DNA from: Streptomyces sp. LaPpAH-108
GTDB lineage: Bacteria > Actinomycetota > Actinomycetes > Streptomycetales > Streptomycetaceae
Reading direction: 5' to 3'
DNA: 64,000 nt
Assembly: GCF_000373625.1 (NCBI RefSeq)
Contig: NZ_KB891994.1
Coordinates: 620,001-684,000, forward strand
Part shown: one piece after another, positions 7,594-16,607 of the stretch
Position numbering within the stretch: position 1 is the stretch's first letter
How the letters are laid out: each line of letters begins with the position of its first letter
The notes under the pieces: model-generated
What the model saw: only the letters and a program-made list of their open reading frames with translations
Database searches by the model: none
What the model was told of the DNA's origin: nothing
Translations under genes and position numbers: made by a program

Positions 7594-8736
7594 TCACGCG
7601 TAGGGGCTGTCGGCACCGGCGGCGGCCGGGCGCGGGGCGCGGGCCGGGCAGCAGCCGACGGGACAGAGGTCGTGGCTCGCGCCGAGGGAGCCGAGGGCGC
7701 ACGGGGTGACCCGCTCGCCGCGCTCGGTGGCGGCGCGCTCCTCGATCAGCTCGCGCACGGCGGCGGCGAAGCGCGGGTCGGCGCCGACCGTGGCCGAGCG
7801 GCGCACCGGCAGGCCCAGCTCCGCGGCCTTGGCGGTGGCCTCCGTGTCGAGGTCGTAGAGGACCTCCATGTGGTCGGAGACGAAGCCGATGGGCGCCATG
7901 ACGACGGCGGGGACACCGGCCGCGTGCCGCTCCTCCAAGTGGTCGCAGATGTCCGGCTCCAGCCAGGGGATGTGCGGGGCGCCGGAGCGGGACTGGTAGA
8001 CGAGCTGCCAGGGGTGGTCGACACCGGTGCGCTCGCGGACCGCGTCGGCGATCAGCCCGGCCACCTCCAGGTGCTGGCGGACATAGGCGCCGCCGTCCCC
8101 GTGGCCCTCGACCGGGCCCGAGGTGTCGGCGGCCGTGAGCGGGATGGAGTGCGTGGTGAAGGCGATGTGGGCACCGTCGCGGACCTCCTCGGGGAGGTCG
8201 GCGAGCGCCCGCAGCACGCCCTCGGTCATGGGCTCGACGAAGCCGGGGTGGTTGAAGTAGTGCCGCAGCTTGTCGACCCTCGGCACCTCCAGGCCCTCGG
8301 CCTCCAGCGTGGCGAGCGCGTCGGCCAGGTTCTCGCGGTACTGGCGGCAGCCGGAGTACGACGCGTAGGCGCTGGTGGCCAGCACCAGGACGCGGCGGCG
8401 GCCGTCGGCGGTCATCTCGCGCAGGGTGTCGGTCAGATACGGCTGCCAGTTGCGGTTGCCCCAGTAGACCGGCAGGTCCAGGCCGTGCTCGGCGAAGTCC
8501 TTGCGCAGGGCGTCGAGCAGCGCGCGGTTCTGCTCGTTGATCGGGCTGACGCCGCCGAACAGGAAGTAGTGCTGCCCGACCTCCTTGAGGCGTTCCCGGG
8601 GGATGCCCCGCCCGCGCGTGACGTTCTCCAGGAACGGGACCACGTCGTCGGGGCCCTCGGGGCCGCCGAAGGAGAGCAGGAGGAGGGCGTCGTAGGGACC
8701 GGCGTCCGGCGGGGGGACATCGAGCGCGTCTGGCAT
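7594..8736 (-). CDS. hemH: Coproporphyrin/protoporphyrin ferrochelatase (CpfC/HemH)
   Basis: Inserts ferrous iron into coproporphyrin III (actinobacterial coproporphyrin-dependent haem route), 380 residues. The N-terminus reads LLLLSFGGPEGPDDV, the family start motif. The catalytic His region is in FTTHSIP, and the ESGE-like region follows later. The C-terminus carries the cysteines CALGSLGASHDLCPVGCCP, which with an upstream cysteine form the [2Fe-2S] cluster typical of actinobacterial ferrochelatases. The ATG at 8736 with GGAG upstream was chosen over a longer frame. It is first in an operon with the inositol monophosphatase. Confidence 0.94.
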   Translation of the reverse strand: MPDALDVPPPDAGPYDALLLLSFGGPEGPDDVVPFLENVTRGRGIPRERLKEVGQHYFLFGGVSPINEQNRALLDALRKDFAEHGLDLPVYWGNRNWQPYLTDTLREMTADGRRRVLVLATSAYASYSGCRQYRENLADALATLEAEGLEVPRVDKLRHYFNHPGFVEPMTEGVLRALADLPEEVRDGAHIAFTTHSIPLTAADTSGPVEGHGDGGAYVRQHLEVAGLIADAVRERTGVDHPWQLVYQSRSGAPHIPWLEPDICDHLEERHAAGVPAVVMAPIGFVSDHMEVLYDLDTEATAKAAELGLPVRRSATVGADPRFAAAVRELIEERAATERGERVTPCALGSLGASHDLCPVGCCPARAPRPAAAGADSPYA

Positions 8737-8827
8737 GTCTCCGATCCTGCCACCCGGCACCGACAGCCGGAAAACGGCCCGGGTCCGCTCACCGCCCACC
8801 GCCACGTGTCCCCCGCTGACCTGGTGC

Positions 8828-8843
8828 GTTAGGGTTACCTAAC
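8828..8843. promoter_or_regulatory. Palindrome GTTAGG-N4-CCTAAC between hemH and the MFS gene
   Basis: A 6 bp perfect inverted repeat with a 4 bp gap lies in the 197 bp between the divergent hemH and transporter starts. A TAAGCT hexamer (8847-8852) just beside it could be a -10. The half-site resembles part of an iron-box arm, but the spacing does not fit the 19 bp DmdR/IdeR consensus, so the binding protein is unknown. Confidence 0.5.
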
Positions 8844-8933
8844 TCGTAAGCTGTATGCGCCCCTTTCACGCCTTACAGCCGTGCAGCGCGACCGTCCGCA
8901 CCCCGCAGGACCGCCCGGACAACGGAGACCGCC

Positions 8934-10175
8934 GTGCCCAGCCCCTACCGCGCCCTGTTCACCGAACCGGGCACCAAGCGCTTCTCCGCCGCCGGTTTCG
9001 TCGGCCGGATGCCGCTGTCCATGATGGGCATCGGCGTGATCACGATGGTCTCGCAGCTCACCGGGCGCTACGGCCTCGCGGGCGCGCTCACGGCCACCAT
9101 CGCGCTGTCCGCCGCCGTGTTCGGGCCGCAGATATCCCGTCTGGTGGACCGGTACGGGCAGCGCAGGGTGCTGCGCCCGGCCACCCTGGTCGCGCTGGCC
9201 GCCGGTGCCGGACTGCTGCTGGCCGCGCACTTCCGCTGGCCGGACTGGACGCTGTTCGTGTTCTCCGCCGCGATCGGCTCGGTGCCGAGCCTCGGCGCGA
9301 TGGTCCGGGCCCGCTGGGCGGCGCTGTACGGGGGCACCCCGAAGCTGCACACGGCGTACTCGTTCGAGTCGGTCGTCGACGAGGTGTGCTTCATCGTCGG
9401 CCCGATCGTCTCGGTGGGCCTGTCCACGGCCTGGTTCCCGGAGGCGGGCCCGCTGTTCGCGGCCGTCTTCCTGGCGATCGGTGTCTTCTGGCTGACCGCC
9501 CAGCGGGCCACCGAGCCGGTGCCGCACCCGCGCGACGAGAACCACGTCGGCGGCAGCGTGCTGCGCTCGAAGGGGCTCCAGGTGCTGGTGGCCGCCTTCA
9601 CGGCGACGGGCACGATCTTCGGCGCGGTGGACGTGGCGACCGTGGCCTTCGCCGAGGAGCGCGGGCACAAGGGCGCGGCGAGCGTGGTGCTCGCCGTGTA
9701 CGCGGCCGGTTCCTGCTCGGCCGGGCTGGTCTTCGGCCTGCTGCGGTTCGCCGGGCGGCCCGAACGCCGGTGGCTGCTGGGCCTGGCGGCGATGGCCGTG
9801 AGTATGATCCCCCTCCTACTGGTCGGGAACCTGCCGCTCCTGGCCGTGGCGCTGTTCGTTGCGGGACTGTCCGTCGCACCGACGATGATCACGACGATGT
9901 CCCTCATCGAAGAGCACGTACCTCGCGCGAACCTCACCGAGGGGATGACCTGGGTGGGTACCGGCCTCGCCGTCGGTGTCGCGCTCGGCTCGTCCGCGGC
10001 CGGCTGGGCGATCGACGCCGCCGGGGCACGGGCCGGGTACGGGGTTCCGGCCGCCGCCGGGGCCGCCGCGGTCGCGGTCGGGTTCCTCGGGTACCGCCGG
10101 CTGAGCAGGCCGGCCGCGGGTCGGGGAGGCACCGTTGAGCAGCACGGCGAGCGGGAAGCACGGCACGTGGCGTAA
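8934..10175 (+). CDS. MFS transporter
   Basis: A 413-residue major facilitator superfamily transporter with about 12 predicted membrane segments; no periplasmic domain is seen. The motif A-like loop is SRLVDRYGQRRVLRPA after the second helix, consistent with an H+-driven exporter. The substrate is not evident. The GTG at 8934 follows CGGAGACCGCC. The last 41 nt overlap the start of the FAD-oxidase gene, so both are one transcription unit. Confidence 0.88.
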   Translation: MPSPYRALFTEPGTKRFSAAGFVGRMPLSMMGIGVITMVSQLTGRYGLAGALTATIALSAAVFGPQISRLVDRYGQRRVLRPATLVALAAGAGLLLAAHFRWPDWTLFVFSAAIGSVPSLGAMVRARWAALYGGTPKLHTAYSFESVVDEVCFIVGPIVSVGLSTAWFPEAGPLFAAVFLAIGVFWLTAQRATEPVPHPRDENHVGGSVLRSKGLQVLVAAFTATGTIFGAVDVATVAFAEERGHKGAASVVLAVYAAGSCSAGLVFGLLRFAGRPERRWLLGLAAMAVSMIPLLLVGNLPLLAVALFVAGLSVAPTMITTMSLIEEHVPRANLTEGMTWVGTGLAVGVALGSSAAGWAIDAAGARAGYGVPAAAGAAAVAVGFLGYRRLSRPAAGRGGTVEQHGEREARHVA

Positions 10176-11454
10176 CTGGGGCGGCAATGTGACCGCCCGT
10201 CCGGCCCGGCAGGTGACTCCGGCCTCGGTGGCGGAGCTGGCGGCCGAGGTACGCAAGGCCGCCGAGGAGGGGCTGCGGGTCAAGCCGGTCGGTACGGGGC
10301 ACTCGTTCACCTCCATAGCCGCGACCGACGGGGTGCAGATACGGCCCGAACTGCTGGCCGGTATCCGGGAGATCGACCGTACGGCGATGACCGTCACGGT
10401 CGAGGCGGGCACCCCGCTCAAGCGGCTCAACGCGGCCCTGGCGCGCGAGGGCCTGTCGCTGGCCAACATGGGCGACATCATGGAGCAGACCGTGGCCGGG
10501 GCGGTCAGCACCGGCACCCACGGCACGGGCCGCGAGTCGGGCTCGATCGCGGCGCAGATCACCGCGCTCGAACTGGTCACCGCCGACGGCTCGGTGCTCA
10601 CCTGCTCACGGGAGGAGAACCCCGAGGTCTTCGCGGCGGCCCGGATCGGGCTCGGCGCCCTCGGGATCGTCACGGCCGTCACCTTCGCCGTGGAGCCGCT
10701 GTTCCTGCTGCACGCGCGCGAGGAGCCGATGCCGCTGGACCGGGTGCTGGCGGAGTTCGACCAACTGTGGGCGGAGAACGAGCACTTCGAGTTCTACTGG
10801 TTCCCGCACACCGACAGCACCAACACCAAGCGCAACAACCGCAGCGCGGGCCCGGCGCGTCCGGTGGGGCAGCCGGTCGGCTGGTTCGAGGACGAGTTCC
10901 TGTCCAACGGCGTCTTCCAGGTGGCCCAGTGGGTCGGCCGCGCCGCGCCCGCGAGCGTCCCTGCCATCGCCCGCATCTCCAGCAGGGCGCTGTCCGCGCG
11001 GTCGTACACCGACATCCCGTACAAGGTGTTCACCTCGCCGCGCCGGGTGCGGTTCGTCGAGATGGAGTACGCGGTGCCGCGCGCGGCCCTGGGCGACACG
11101 CTCCGTGAACTGAAAGCGGTCGTCGAGCGGTCGGGGCTGCGGGTCAGCTTCCCGGTCGAGGTGCGCACCGCCCCGGCCGACGACATCACGCTCTCCACCG
11201 CCTCGGGCCGGGACAGCGCGTACATCGCGGTGCACATGTACCGGGGCACGCCGTACCACGCCTACTTCAGCGCGGCCGAGCGGATCTTCACCGCGCACGA
11301 GGGGCGACCCCATTGGGGGAAGGTGCACACCCGTGACGCGGAGTACTTCGATCGGGTGTATCCGCGGTTCGGGGAATTCAGGGCGCTGCGGAACCGCCTT
11401 GATCCGGAACGACTGTTCCAGAACGACTACTCCCGGCGGATTCTCGGGGAGTAG
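10135..11454 (+). CDS. FAD-dependent D-arabinono-1,4-lactone/aldonolactone oxidase
   Basis: A 439-residue oxidase of the vanillyl-alcohol-oxidase flavoprotein family. The N-terminal FAD-binding (PCMH) domain includes VKPVGTGHSFTSIAATDG, and GAVSTGTHGTG near residues 120-130 binds FAD. The C-terminal ALO domain contains EFYWFPHT and ends with RLDPERLFQNDYSRRIL, the family signature. Family members oxidise sugar lactones such as L-gulono- or D-arabinono-lactone. The TTG start at 10135 has GGGGAGG upstream and lies inside the end of the MFS gene. The 3' end overlaps a convergent gene by 77 nt. Confidence 0.9.
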   Translation: MSSTASGKHGTWRNWGGNVTARPARQVTPASVAELAAEVRKAAEEGLRVKPVGTGHSFTSIAATDGVQIRPELLAGIREIDRTAMTVTVEAGTPLKRLNAALAREGLSLANMGDIMEQTVAGAVSTGTHGTGRESGSIAAQITALELVTADGSVLTCSREENPEVFAAARIGLGALGIVTAVTFAVEPLFLLHAREEPMPLDRVLAEFDQLWAENEHFEFYWFPHTDSTNTKRNNRSAGPARPVGQPVGWFEDEFLSNGVFQVAQWVGRAAPASVPAIARISSRALSARSYTDIPYKVFTSPRRVRFVEMEYAVPRAALGDTLRELKAVVERSGLRVSFPVEVRTAPADDITLSTASGRDSAYIAVHMYRGTPYHAYFSAAERIFTAHEGRPHWGKVHTRDAEYFDRVYPRFGEFRALRNRLDPERLFQNDYSRRILGE

Positions 11455-12133
11455 GGCTCGCGGTCGGGGCGTCCGTCGTCGGGGCCGGGGTGGTCTCCTG
11501 CGGGCTGGACTCGGTGTCCTGCTTCCGCTGCCGGTCCGGGCTCCGGCTCGGCTCGGGCGTCGCCGAACCCGTCGTACCGCCGTCACCCGAAGGTGCGGTC
11601 TCGTCCGGGGAGGCCGGGTCCGTCCCGGTGGACGGGGTCCAGGAGGGCGTGGGGGCCGGGGACTTGTGGTGGGAGGCGTTCCGGCCGCCGACCGCGTCGC
11701 TGACCGTGGTGCCCTTGCCGCCGCTGAAGCTGCTGCCGGAGACCAGTTCGTAGACGGTGATACCGGCCATGGTCACGCCGAAGACGAGCGCCGCCGCGAC
11801 GAGCGGGCGCTTCCAGCTCTTCACCCGCGCGCGGTAGACGGTCCCCGTACCGAACTGCCCCGGTACGGCCGCTGCTTCACCGGCCGTCTGCGGCCTCGGG
11901 CGGCCGTTCGTCTTGACCTCGCGCAACTGCTCGCCGGTGCGCCGGAAGACCTGCTGGAAGACGGAGCCGCCGCAGGTGGCGACGACACTCACCACCCCCG
12001 CGCCGAGGATCGTGCCGTACACCCCGAAGTACGAGGCCAGCTTGGCCGCCACGACGGCGGCCAGCGCGCTGCCCGCCACCTGGGGCACGCTCAGGTCGAC
12101 CCGCTTGCGACCCGTCTCGGGCTTCTCACCCAT
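11378..12133 (-). CDS. Hypothetical membrane protein with Ser/Thr/Pro-rich tail
   Basis: A 251-residue protein. Its N-terminal half has a Gly/Ala-rich hydrophobic segment near 16-52 and a second membrane segment near 110-130. The rest (about 140-251) is a low-complexity Pro/Ser/Thr/Gly region, probably extracellular and possibly glycosylated. No domain is recognised. The ATG at 12133 follows AGGTTCCGGG. Its last 77 nt overlap the 3' end of the convergent oxidase gene. Confidence 0.72.
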   Translation of the reverse strand: MGEKPETGRKRVDLSVPQVAGSALAAVVAAKLASYFGVYGTILGAGVVSVVATCGGSVFQQVFRRTGEQLREVKTNGRPRPQTAGEAAAVPGQFGTGTVYRARVKSWKRPLVAAALVFGVTMAGITVYELVSGSSFSGGKGTTVSDAVGGRNASHHKSPAPTPSWTPSTGTDPASPDETAPSGDGGTTGSATPEPSRSPDRQRKQDTESSPQETTPAPTTDAPTASPTPRESAGSSRSGTVVPDQGGSAAP

Positions 12134-12614
12134 ACCCGGAACCTGCCTGCCTTTCCCCTACGTGACCGGTCTTGACCGGCGGTTTGCACGAGAGAGGGAC
12201 GTATGGGCGAAACCTTTAGTTCCGTTTCTGGCGATTGCGTGAAGTTCACCACGTTGATGACTGATCAGACCGACTCGCGCGCGGCCGAGACGCGCCCCTC
12301 GCCGGAATTCGGGCGGCGCGTCAATCCACGCGCGTGGTCCGAATGGAGTACTGTTGCGAGCCCTGGGTCCGGTCTCCCACCAGGGTGTCCGGGGCCTGGC
12401 AGGACCGCCGGGAGGGGGCTACTTGCACAGGGTGATGGAGTTCGTCACTTAGCGTTGCGAACAGGTAACCGTGCCATAACGGCGAACTCGGGTCCGAGCC
12501 CGACACGCCGGGCAACTCGGCAAGGTTGTGGCAGGCTGCACCCGGGCAGGCCACACTCGACTAGCGGAAGCAGCGACGCACGTGACGTCGGCAGGCACCA
12601 CCCGGGAGGTCCCC
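12134..12614 (+). promoter_or_regulatory. Long upstream region and structured leader of sepH
   Basis: The 481 bp between two divergent genes includes a candidate -10 TACTGT near 12350, followed by about 250 nt rich in GC hairpins. The strongest is 12528-12554, an outer GTGGC/GCCAC stem around an inner CTGC/GCAG stem. No coding frame is supported. The leader could carry post-transcriptional control of sepH. Confidence 0.45.
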
Positions 12615-13658
12615 ATGCCCGAACTGCGTGTCGTGGCCGTCTCGAATGACGGCACACGGCTGGTGCTCAAGGCTGCCGACGCGACGGAGTACACCCTTCC
12701 GATCGACGAGCGGCTGCGCGCCGCCGTGCGCGGCGACCGTCCCCGGCTCGGCCAGATCGAGATCGAGGTGGAGAGCCACCTCCGCCCCCGTGACATCCAG
12801 GCGCGGATACGAGCAGGTGCCACCGCGGAAGAGGTCGCCCAGCTCGCCGGTATCCCCGTCGACCGGGTCCGGCGCTTCGAGGGCCCCGTCCTCGCCGAGC
12901 GCGCCTTCATGGCCGAGCGCGCCCGCAAGACCTCCGTCCGCCGCCCCGGCGAGAACTCGGGCCCGCCCCTCGGCGAGGCCGTCCAGGAACGGCTGTTGCT
13001 GCGCGGCGCCGAGAAGGACACCGTGCAGTGGGACTCCTGGCGCCGCGACGACGGCACCTGGGAGGTGCTGCTCGTCTACCGGGTCGCCGGTGAGACGCAC
13101 ACCGCGAGCTGGACCTACGACCCGCCGCGCCGCCTGGTCCAGGCCGTGGACGACGAGGCGCGCTCGCTGATCGGGGAGTCCGACGACCTCGCCTCGGCGG
13201 AGCCGAGCTTCCCGTTCGTGCCGCGCATCGCCCGGCTGCCGCGCGACCGCACGATGGACCGGGCCCTGGAGCGGGGCGACCGCGACCGGCCGAGCCTGCC
13301 CGCGCAGGCGTCCGAGCCCGCCGAGGAGACCACCGCCGGTGAACGGGACTCGCTGACCAGCCTGTTGGAGGCCGTGCCGAGCTTCCGGGGCGATCTGGTG
13401 GTGCCGGAGCGCCCGCCCGAGACCGACGAGGAGCCCCCCGAGGAGCCCGAGGCGGAGGAGCCCCCGGCGCCCGCCGCGTCGGCCGGGTCCGCCTATGCGG
13501 ACGTGCTCATGCCCCGCTCGGTCGGCAGCCACCGCGACCGGCTGGTGGGCGCCACCGACCGCCAGGCCGAGGCCGACGGGGTACGCCCCGGACGCCGGGC
13601 CGCCGTGCCGAGCTGGGACGAGATCGTCTTCGGTACGCGGCGCAAGAAGCAGGAGTAG
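12615..13658 (+). CDS. sepH: Cell division protein SepH
   Basis: FtsZ-binding regulator of Z-ring assembly during vegetative and sporulation septation in Streptomyces (known for the family), 347 residues. The N-terminal DUF3071 domain (about 1-185) contains a helix-turn-helix-like region, ATAEEVAQLAGIPVDRVRRFEG, near 65-90. The central part is a variable, acidic, Pro/Glu-rich linker, and the short C-terminus ends PSWDEIVFGTRRKKQE, the conserved tail. The ATG at 12615 follows CGGGAGGT, which decides the start over an upstream frame. Confidence 0.95.
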   Translation: MPELRVVAVSNDGTRLVLKAADATEYTLPIDERLRAAVRGDRPRLGQIEIEVESHLRPRDIQARIRAGATAEEVAQLAGIPVDRVRRFEGPVLAERAFMAERARKTSVRRPGENSGPPLGEAVQERLLLRGAEKDTVQWDSWRRDDGTWEVLLVYRVAGETHTASWTYDPPRRLVQAVDDEARSLIGESDDLASAEPSFPFVPRIARLPRDRTMDRALERGDRDRPSLPAQASEPAEETTAGERDSLTSLLEAVPSFRGDLVVPERPPETDEEPPEEPEAEEPPAPAASAGSAYADVLMPRSVGSHRDRLVGATDRQAEADGVRPGRRAAVPSWDEIVFGTRRKKQE

Positions 13659-13706
13659 CGGCGAGAGCAAACGGGTTGTACGACCGTTTGTGCGAATAGG
13701 CGTATC

Positions 13707-13733
13707 GCGGGGGCGTGTTCAGCGCGCCCCCGC
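13707..13733. terminator. Bidirectional terminator between sepH and the sulfurtransferase
   Basis: A 9 bp GC stem (13707-13715 with 13725-13733) lies between convergent genes. A smaller AAACGG/CCGTTT hairpin precedes it at about 13670-13690. Confidence 0.7.
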
Positions 13734-13759
13734 TTCCGCGTGCTCGTTCTGTCGTGTCC

Positions 13760-14620
13760 CTAGCGGGGGTCAGGGCCCACCGCGACCGGGCGGGTCGGAT
13801 CGGCGGACCACTCCGACCAGGAGCCGACGTACAGCTCCGCCGGGATGCCCGCGACCGCGAGGGCCAGCACCTCGTGCGCGCCGGAGACGCCCGAGCCGCA
13901 GTAGACGCCCACGCGGGCCTCGTCGGAGACGCCCAGTGCCTTGAAGCGGTCGCGCAGGTCGGCGGCGGGCAGGAAGCGGCCGTCGGGGCCCACGTTCTCC
14001 GTCGTCGGCGCCGACAGCGCGCCCGGGATGTGGCCGCCGACGCGGTCGATGGGCTCGGTCTCGCCCCGGTACCGCTCCCCCGCCCGCGCGTCCAGCAGGA
14101 CGCCGACGCCCGCGAGTTCGGCAGCGCCGTCCGCGTCCAGGACGCCGGTCGCGCCGGGAGACGGCTCGAAGTCGCCCTCCGCCGGGGCGGGTTGATCGGT
14201 GGACAGCGGACCGTCCCAGGCCGTCAACCCGCCGTCGAGGACCCTCACGTCCGGGTGACCCGTCCAGCGCAGCAGCCACCAGGCCCGCGCCGCCGCCCAG
14301 CCCTGGCCGCCGTCGTAGACCACGACGGGCCGCCCGGCAGTCACTCCCGCACGGCGCACGGCCGCGCCGAAGACCTCCAGGTCGGGCAGGGGATGGCGGC
14401 CCTTCTCGCCGGGGGTGGAGGCCAGTTCGCGGTCCAGGTCGACGTAGACCGCGCCGGGGATGTGCCCGGCCGCGTACTCGGCCCGCCCGTCGAAGGGGGG
14501 CGCCCCCGCCGCCTTGGCCGCGGAGAGCTGCCAGCGGACGTCCAGCAGCACGGGGGGTGCCTGCCCGGACAGCTCCTGGGCCAGCTCGGACGGGGAAATG
14601 ATGACTGTCATGGGGTCCAT
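13760..14620 (-). CDS. Sulfurtransferase with two rhodanese domains
   Basis: A two-domain rhodanese of 286 residues, thiosulfate or 3-mercaptopyruvate sulfurtransferase type. The N-terminal rhodanese domain (about 10-130) lacks the catalytic Cys. The C-terminal domain carries CGSGVSG near residue 237, where the first Cys would carry the persulfide; CGSGV(T/S) loops are typical of the mercaptopyruvate branch. The start could be 14620 or the ATG at 14611 (MTVIISPSEL), where the conserved part begins; neither has a strong ribosome site. It converges on sepH. Confidence 0.9.
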   Translation of the reverse strand: MDPMTVIISPSELAQELSGQAPPVLLDVRWQLSAAKAAGAPPFDGRAEYAAGHIPGAVYVDLDRELASTPGEKGRHPLPDLEVFGAAVRRAGVTAGRPVVVYDGGQGWAAARAWWLLRWTGHPDVRVLDGGLTAWDGPLSTDQPAPAEGDFEPSPGATGVLDADGAAELAGVGVLLDARAGERYRGETEPIDRVGGHIPGALSAPTTENVGPDGRFLPAADLRDRFKALGVSDEARVGVYCGSGVSGAHEVLALAVAGIPAELYVGSWSEWSADPTRPVAVGPDPR

Positions 14621-14888
14621 CCATACGCCAGGGGTAGCCCCGGCGTCCAGGGACGGCTACTCTGCTCGGCCGGACGGACACGATCACGGGGCGTACGCGA
14701 CCGGGCACACATCGTGCGCCGGGCGCGTGCGCGGGAGGACGGCCTTTCCTCCGTACGGGACACCGGGCACGTACGGCACACCCGACACCGGTTCCGCCCT
14801 GGCGTGCGCCCCCTTCGGGTGACGCGCGCCCCTTCCGGGTGAGCGGACGCGACGCGGCCCCCGTGCGGGGCCGGAGGGAGAGTGGCGG

Positions 14889-15662
14889 ATGACCCAGGCA
14901 CAGCAGGCGGCGGTACCCCGGGCGTCCCGTGCGCCCGGCGCACCCTGGCGGGTGAGCCTGCTGACACACCGGCCGGCCGCCGCCGAGGAGTTCTACGGGG
15001 CGCTGTTCGGCTGGGAGTTCGAGCCGGGCCCCGGGCGCCGGACGCGGGCCCTGCTGGACGGGCAGGAGGTGGCGGGTATCGGCCAATCGCCGCCCGACCG
15101 TCAGCTTCCGGCCGCCTGGACGCCGTTCTTCACCGCGCCCGACGTGGACCTGGCGGCCGGTCAGATCCGCCTGTGCGGCGGCACGGTGGCCGTCGGGCCG
15201 CTCGACAGTCCCGGCGAGGGCCGCACGGCGGTCGCGGCGGACCCGGCGGGCGCGGTCTTCGGCCTCCGCGAGGACACCGGCCCCGCGTCGGCGCCGGGCG
15301 AGGACCGCCACGGCCTGCCGGTCTGGACCGAGCTGATCACCTACGAGACCGAACGCGTCGTCAAGTTCTACGAGACGGTGTGCGGCTACGCCCAGGACCC
15401 GGCCCCGCCCGACCACGTCACCCTGCTCGCCCACGGCCACCCGGTGGCCGCCCTGCACGGCGCGGGCCGCACGGTCCCCCGCGACCGCGGCGCCCACTGG
15501 CTCACCCACTTCCGCGTCACGGACGTGCCCCGGACCGTCGCCCAGCTGACGACCCTCGGCGGCCGGGTCCTGGAACCGGCCCGCCCGGGCACACGGGGGC
15601 GCGTGGCGACCGTGGCGGACCCGGAGGGGGCGGTGTTCGCGGTGCTCCAGGCGCCGGCCTGA
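14889..15662 (+). CDS. VOC (glyoxalase/bleomycin-resistance) family protein
   Basis: A 257-residue protein with two tandem vicinal-oxygen-chelate domains. Each has the AAEEFYGALFGWEF-like or VVKFYETVCGY segment at the start and an ADPAGAVFGL or ADPEGAVFAVL strand at the end. Metal ligands and substrate cannot be fixed from sequence; many Streptomyces paralogues are annotated only as hydrolases or resistance proteins. GGAGGGAGAG precedes the ATG. The 268 bp upstream contain an imperfect direct repeat of about 18 bp (14805-14841) and no gene. Confidence 0.85.
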   Translation: MTQAQQAAVPRASRAPGAPWRVSLLTHRPAAAEEFYGALFGWEFEPGPGRRTRALLDGQEVAGIGQSPPDRQLPAAWTPFFTAPDVDLAAGQIRLCGGTVAVGPLDSPGEGRTAVAADPAGAVFGLREDTGPASAPGEDRHGLPVWTELITYETERVVKFYETVCGYAQDPAPPDHVTLLAHGHPVAALHGAGRTVPRDRGAHWLTHFRVTDVPRTVAQLTTLGGRVLEPARPGTRGRVATVADPEGAVFAVLQAPA

Positions 15663-15683
15663 CGCCTGTCGGCCCCGGGCGGG

Positions 15684-16430
15684 TCACTTCTCGCGGGCCT
15701 CTCGGGAGGCTCGTCGGCTGCGGCGCAGTTCCTCGGTGTACGGCAGGACGACGCCTGCCGTGATGGTCGCGCCGAGGGCCAGTAGGTACGGGGTCGGGAG
15801 CGGGGGTTTCTTGGGCTGCAGGTGCCAGTCGTGGGGGCCCGGGCCGCCGTGGAGGGTGGCGCGGAGCTGGTCGGGGTGGTGGGAGGCGGTGAGGATGAGG
15901 GTGGTGAGGGGGAGCGTGTTCAGGAGGGTGTGGAGGTACCGCTCGGTGGGACGGACCGCGCGGTCGTCCGGGGAGGCGTCGTAGGCGGCTGTGGCGCAGT
16001 GGAGGGCGGCGGCGCCGGTCATCACCGTGAGCACCAGGGGGTTGATCCGCGCGACCAGTCCGAGGACCAGCGGCACCCCGGCCTCGGCCACCCTCAGCGC
16101 GTGCACCGCGGATTCCCGGGTGTCGACGGGGGTACGGCGGCGTATCCACCAGTCCGCCACGGCGGGTGCCACCCACAGGGGCAGGACGCCGAGCAGCGGG
16201 GAGTGGCGGGCGGCCTCCTCCGCCTCGGCGGGGCGCGGTCCGAAGACGCGCGGGTCACCGCCGTGTCGCCGGTGCCGTCGGGCCGTACCCGGCACATGCG
16301 GGACCACGTGGGGTGCGATCCGGATCGCCCGGTACGCGAGCCGTGCGGGAGGGGGCCATGCCGAGCGGGGTACGTGTCGGGCCACGCGGTACGCGAGGCG
16401 CGTCGTGCGCGGCAGCGGACGCAGGGCCAT
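15684..16430 (-). CDS. Hypothetical integral membrane protein
   Basis: A 248-residue membrane protein with a basic N-terminus (about 1-60) and about four hydrophobic segments: near 85-100, 120-145, 175-200 and 215-235. No family is recognised. The ATG at 16430 has a perfect GGAGGA ribosome site. The same frame is open far upstream to 20387, but that part is a shadow of the opposite-strand genes. It converges with the VOC gene with 21 nt between. Confidence 0.72.
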   Translation of the reverse strand: MALRPLPRTTRLAYRVARHVPRSAWPPPARLAYRAIRIAPHVVPHVPGTARRHRRHGGDPRVFGPRPAEAEEAARHSPLLGVLPLWVAPAVADWWIRRRTPVDTRESAVHALRVAEAGVPLVLGLVARINPLVLTVMTGAAALHCATAAYDASPDDRAVRPTERYLHTLLNTLPLTTLILTASHHPDQLRATLHGGPGPHDWHLQPKKPPLPTPYLLALGATITAGVVLPYTEELRRSRRASREAREK

Positions 16431-16607
16431 GGAATCCTCCGTGTCGTCACCGACCGGACGGCCGGACCGGGGCTTCGGTCGGCCCCCGCGTACCCCTGTT
16501 CCCCCGGGTGACACGACGCGCGGGCGACGCACGATCCGGCGTCCCCGGGGTACTCGGCACCCCGTCCGCACGTCCCCCTCCCCTACGAGCCCCGCGAGGT
16601 GCCGCCC

